DNA from: Chrysomallon squamiferum
Lineage: Eukaryota; Mollusca; Gastropoda; Neomphalida; Peltospiridae
Direction of reading: 5' to 3'
NCBI GenBank assembly: GCA_012295275.1
Contig: CM022673.1
Span: 9,130,788-9,190,787, forward strand
DNA: 60,000 bases
Of this stretch, positions 55,607-60,000 are shown piece by piece (positions within the stretch are counted from its first letter, which is position 1; the number at the start of each line of letters is the position of its first letter). The notes beneath the pieces were generated by a model that made no database searches, was not told the origin of the DNA, and saw only the letters and a program-made list of their open reading frames with translations. The translations under genes were made by a program, and so were the position numbers.

Positions 55607-56017
55607 GAATAGAGGGAACACATGTATTGTTATGGTTCAATATAATTATAAAATTCTTTCATTGCAATAATTTTATTCGTCTGGCAGTCAATACACCTTA
55701 ATTTTATTTTATTTTATTTTTTTTTCTTCTTAAATTATTTTAAACTCTATTCGCATTTACATTTTTCAAATATTAACTACGCAATATGTATTAATTAATT
55801 TATTTATGCATTTATTTATTTATTTATTATTATTATTATTTTTTTATTATTATTACTTTTTATTTATTTATCATAGAAAGCTAAGTAAATAAACATTATT
55901 ACCTCACTTTCGTTTTAACCGCAATTACACGGGAAATTGTCTGGACATACTTTTAAATTCTTATTTATTTATTTATTTATTTATTTCCGTATTATTGTTA
56001 TTACTATTATTATTGTT

Positions 56018-56070
<53 letters not shown>

Positions 56071-56985
56071 GTTATTATTATTGTTGCTGTTGTTGTCATT
56101 ATTGCTACTACTACTACTACAACTACTACTGCTACTACTACTACTGCTATTATTATTATTATTATTATTTTACTATTTAGCTAATTATGAAATAAATAAT
56201 CTCGAACTTTTTCTACATCATTTCTGCCAGATAAGCTATGAACTGTGCTGGAAATATAATTAATATTTTTAATATTGTTGGTGTTTTAATTTTTCACACA
56301 CACACACACAAACACGCACACACACACACACACACATTTTTATTTATTTACTTATTTTACTATTAATTTAGTTTGGCTCAATTTGGTTGATGTTTTTATT
56401 TATTTACTTATTAATGAATTTATTTATTGCTGTTATTCCAAAAAAGAAAAAAATATTAGAACTGATTAAAGAATATTCTAATAACTATTGGTTATAGTTC
56501 TGTTTACGTTCTGCAGAAAGACAGCTGGTGATTGGAGTTATCTCCCTTGAGACGATGGATAAATGAAAATCATTACAATTATTTTCACGATGGATCTGTC
56601 AGATTTCGTGCATTATGACATTAAAATTCTTTTAGTGAGTTAGTGACTAGGAAAATTAAATTGTACGATATGAAAGAATTTTATTTACGTACAATAATTA
56701 TATCATTTTTTTTATTTTTTTATTTTGAGCAATAAATGGATATTAATGATTTTTATATTTTATTATTTTATTGTGCGATTTTTTTTTTTGTATATATATG
56801 CATCTATTTATTATTTATTTATTTTATTATCCTGATAATATCAAAAGACATCAAAGATAAAAAAAAAAAAAAATAACTGACAATAAACCATTTTTTATTT
56901 ATTGTAAAAAAAGAAATTAATAATAATAATTATTTACTTATTTATTATTTATTGTAGTTTTTTGTTGTTGTTGTTGTTGTTGTTG

Positions 56986-57020
<35 letters not shown>

Positions 57021-57326
57021 TTCATTATTATTATATTGATGTTGCTCCTATTAATAGTATTGGATACTTTATTTATTTATTTTTTTCTTTGTTATTGTTG
57101 TTTTTGGGGATACAATTATTTTAATATAAAATTTTAAATTTATTAATTATTATAAGTATAATTATTTACACCTTTTACATAGTTAATCATTTAAGAAAAA
57201 GTAATGATATATTTGAAGTCACCATGTAGTATTTTAATCAAAGTAAAAACAAACAAACTAACTAACTAACTAACTAACCAAATAAATAAATAAATAAACA
57301 AACAAATCGTAATGATCATAGTAAAA

Positions 57327-57371
<45 letters not shown>

Positions 57372-57717
57372 TTTATATACAATTTTTTAAAATTATTATT
57401 TAGCCCCGCTTTACTGAGGCTACTGAAGATGATGTCGTATTCAAAATGTTGCCATGATTTCGCAGATCGAGCAAATTAATTTAGGAGGACGCTGCAAATA
57501 ATATACACGGGATGTTTACTTGAATAAAAAGTAATAAAATCAGTTGTGTGAATAAATGTATAATAAATATTTTGAAAAAGAAAAGAAGATTTTTCTCGTT
57601 TTGCGCGCTAAAAACATTAAAACTGAAGAAAAAAAAAATGTTTTGTTTATTACTGAGGTAGTCTTTGAGATGCACGCGAAGGTTTTCCTAAATCCACCAC
57701 TCTGTTTTGTTTTATTA

Positions 57718-57748
<31 letters not shown>

Positions 57749-57820
57749 TTTTATTATTATTTTATTTTATTATTATTATTATTATTATTGATCGGTTTAT
57801 TTGTTTTGACTATGTTAGGA
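52600..57820. other. Very AT-rich, microsatellite-dominated region
   Basis: No gene recognised. 53510-54060 is less repetitive. Main arrays: T/TTA 54115-54340, TTA 54815-54880, AAT 55175-55250, TTA 55548-55605, TTA/ACT 56018-56170, CA 56297-56336, GTT/TTA 56961-57025, AAT 57330-57370, TTA 57715-57790. Long poly-Ile/Leu/Asn/Tyr frames are artefacts. Confidence 0.6.
54810..55605. repeat. Cluster of long TTA/AAT arrays
   Basis: TTA 54815-54880, AAT 55175-55250 and TTA 55548-55605, separated by T-rich DNA. Confidence 0.93.
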
Positions 57821-57829
57821 TTGGTCCTT

Positions 57830-58560
57830 GATCTGTTTACACGGTGACACATTCAACCATGCTTGAGAAGACGAATGACGCAACCTTTTTTTTCTTACAA
57901 TAAATCTTTCTGCCATACTGAAACTTCTTGCGTGATTTCCGCCTGTACCAGGTGAACCCGAGCAACTGCACCGCTTTAACTCGGGTGGCTTCATAAACCC
58001 CGCAATAGTCACTCAAATCTTTGAAAAATAAACTTTCAATAAACATCAAAGCAACACCGACATATTTGTCATTCCGACAGTTGAACGATCGATTTTATTG
58101 AATTTTATATTGCTCACAACAAAAACAAAACTTTGTCTTCTTCGACTCTCGCGTCTTGCCCAGCGCGTGTTTCTTTAGATTATACTTTTTTTTATATTAT
58201 CGTTTTTCTCTTTCTTTTCCTCGCTGACGCCTCCTGTCCGTACGCGCAACCAATTCACGAAATGCAAAACTTCTTGACAAGTATCAATGTACGATTGAAT
58301 TGCGATTCTTGAAATGGAGCCGGATTGTCGGCAGAATAAAAATCGCTGGGACATTAATGTGATCGGCGCGGACGGGAAACACAAGGAAAAAGTCAGTCTT
58401 GCCTTTTTCCGTCCTGGCGCTTTCATAAGTCAGCCCCGTGAATAGAAAAACGTCGGAAGGGTGGAGAAAGTGTTTTGTTCCCCCCCCACTTCTCGCGTTC
58501 CCTTCAAAAAAAAAAAAAAACTAAATCTCTTCCAAGTTTTAAGACGAAGTACGAGTCTGT
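57830..58560. other. Higher-complexity island
   Basis: Non-repetitive sequence with short open frames on both strands (for example minus 58426-58175, 83 codons), none recognised. Confidence 0.35.
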
Positions 58561-58879
58561 TGACGATCACTGTCCATTTATGTTCGATTATGGTAACGAT
58601 TAATTCACCATTAGGAAACCATTTTGAAAAATTATATCGGCTTTATAGCGATGGATGTGAAAAAGAGAAAAAATATTAGAGGAGAGAAAAAAAAAAAAAA
58701 AAAATGTTTTGAAAGAAAAGATGTAGGATGAAAGAACTGTGGTAGCCAAGCTATCGAGAACGTGTTTGAAAGAGAGGTAGTGGTTATTTTATTAAAATAG
58801 TTTCACAATTAATAAAAGGCTTTTTGCTTTTTTTTTTTTTTTTTTTTTTATGCTTTCTCTCTACTTCCATATTTAATGG

Positions 58880-59440
58880 CTTAACGCTCCTGGCTTATGA
58901 CAAAACTCAGTAGCAGACGACAGTTTCTATTCAGGCTATTTTACTGTTTTACAAACGATTCCGAAACGTACATAACAGCTCCGTACTTCTTAAGACGTTC
59001 AACATAATGGAGCGAGTTCAGAATAAACAAATTGACTTTTTTTCTTTTTTTTTAAAGTGTTCATAATCCAACATGCTCGGCCCATTAATCTTCGTTTTAG
59101 ACACTTTACGAAAATTGTATTGGTTCATAAGTACAAAATGCTCTCCAAGCTCTAGTTACGTAAAGCGCCTGGAGACGTTTAGGTTCTGGGATCGTACCAC
59201 GGTACAGGTAAGGTGCTTACTTTATCTTTTCAATTAAATGACCATCTTAACTGTTGTGCTAAGATAAAATGACTGGTTATAAAAATGTGCAGGTGTAGCG
59301 CCAGACCTATTTCTAACACATTCAGTCCATCACACAGAGGTACTTGAATATTCAGTTAAGAATTTTCTAGATTACAGAGTAATGTAAGAATCTGATTTAG
59401 GAATCTGCTTGCGAAGTCATTGTATGGTAGTTTTAAGGTT
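58880..59440. other. Non-repetitive segment with a weak tRNA-like stretch
   Basis: Around 59150-59215 a B-box-like ggttctgggatcgtacc follows gtaaagcgcctgg, compatible with a decayed SINE head. Otherwise unremarkable. Confidence 0.25.
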
Positions 59441-59466
59441 ATGACGTTATTCCACTGTTGGTAATT

Positions 59467-59605
59467 ATTTTATTTTATTTTATTTTATTTTATTTTATTT
59501 TATTTTATTTTATTTTATTTTATATTTTATATTTTATTTTTTATTTAACTTAACTTATTTTATTTTATTTTATTTTATTTTATTTTATTTTATTTTATTT
59601 TATTT
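59467..59605. repeat. (TTTTA)n pentanucleotide array
   Basis: About 27 units, interrupted near 59521-59555. Confidence 0.95.
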
Positions 59606-59609
59606 TTTT

Positions 59610-60000
59610 ATTTCGTTTGTTTGGTTGTTGTTTGTTTTTGTTGTTACTGGGGGAGTTGTGGATTTGAATTTTTTAAATATTGTTTTTCGTTTGTTGGAAG
59701 TGTGTTATTTTTTATTTTATTTTATTTCATTTTTTTTTATTTTTTTATTATTATTTTTTTTTATTTTGTTTTGTTATTTTTGGTTTTACTCTGTTTTATT
59801 TAATTCTATTTTATGTATTTTTTATTTATTTATTTGTTTGTTTGTTTAATTATTTATTTGTTTGTTTATTTATTTCTTTGTTTATTACAACAACAGAAAT
59901 AATAATAATACTAAGCTAATCATCACCATCATCATCATCATTATCATTAGCATTATTTTTTTTTTTTGAACTAATCTTTATAAGCGATTAAACGATTATC
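59610..60000. other. T-rich low-complexity right edge
   Basis: TTTTA, TTTG and TTTA units and a short CAT run at 59923-59945. The open frames are repeat-driven. Confidence 0.6.

Noticed and set aside
54740-56263. Long poly-Ile, poly-Leu and poly-Asn ORFs
   Set aside because: Translated TTA/AAT arrays without signal peptide, domain or splice support.

Overview
This window looks like nuclear DNA from an invertebrate, most likely an annelid (polychaete). Genes are split by introns with GT-AG borders. The background is AT-rich and packed with microsatellites (GA, GATA, AAT, TTTTA, CATA). No bacterial operons, rRNA or CRISPR arrays are visible. The annelid call rests mainly on a BRICHOS-domain precursor of an arenicin-like beta-hairpin antimicrobial peptide, a group described so far from polychaetes. 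That part is inference from family knowledge.

Layout. (1) About 6-9,090, minus strand: peptide precursor gene A, with a 5' noncoding exon and three coding exons; its stop lies almost at the left edge. (2) 9.2-18.4 kb: a divergent intergenic spacer made largely of simple repeats. (3) About 18,460-24,765, plus strand: peptide precursor gene B, a paralogue of A, with a noncoding first exon and four coding exons. Its first intron holds a decayed Ty3/gypsy integrase fragment and a pair of 169-bp direct repeats. (4) 24.8-35.3 kb: repeats, an internally deleted mariner-type element (584 bp, 67-bp inverted repeats, TA duplication) and a decayed pogo/Tigger element next to a CATA microsatellite. (5) About 35,290-37,730, plus strand: the six-exon BRICHOS/antimicrobial peptide gene with a TATA box, an initiator and a possible Rel/NF-kB site. 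(6) 37.7-60 kb: no gene I can establish; microsatellite-rich DNA with several higher-complexity islands that could be conserved regulatory elements or unrecognised exons.

How the genes work together. All three encode small secreted precursors: signal peptide, basic processing sites, Cys-bearing product. A and B carry a nearly identical region of about 36 residues. It starts after a Lys-Arg site with Gln, holds a Cys-x4-Cys ring, and ends in Ser-Gly before a tetrabasic site, as expected of an amidated regulatory peptide. I do not recognise the family. Between the copies, 17 codons in the shared exon differ silently and only 4 change an amino acid, so the peptide is under constraint. The paralogues also share promoter sequence and intron phases. 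The A/B pair is the best candidate for an undescribed system here; the BRICHOS precursor, with an unusual 32-residue four-cysteine product, is the second.
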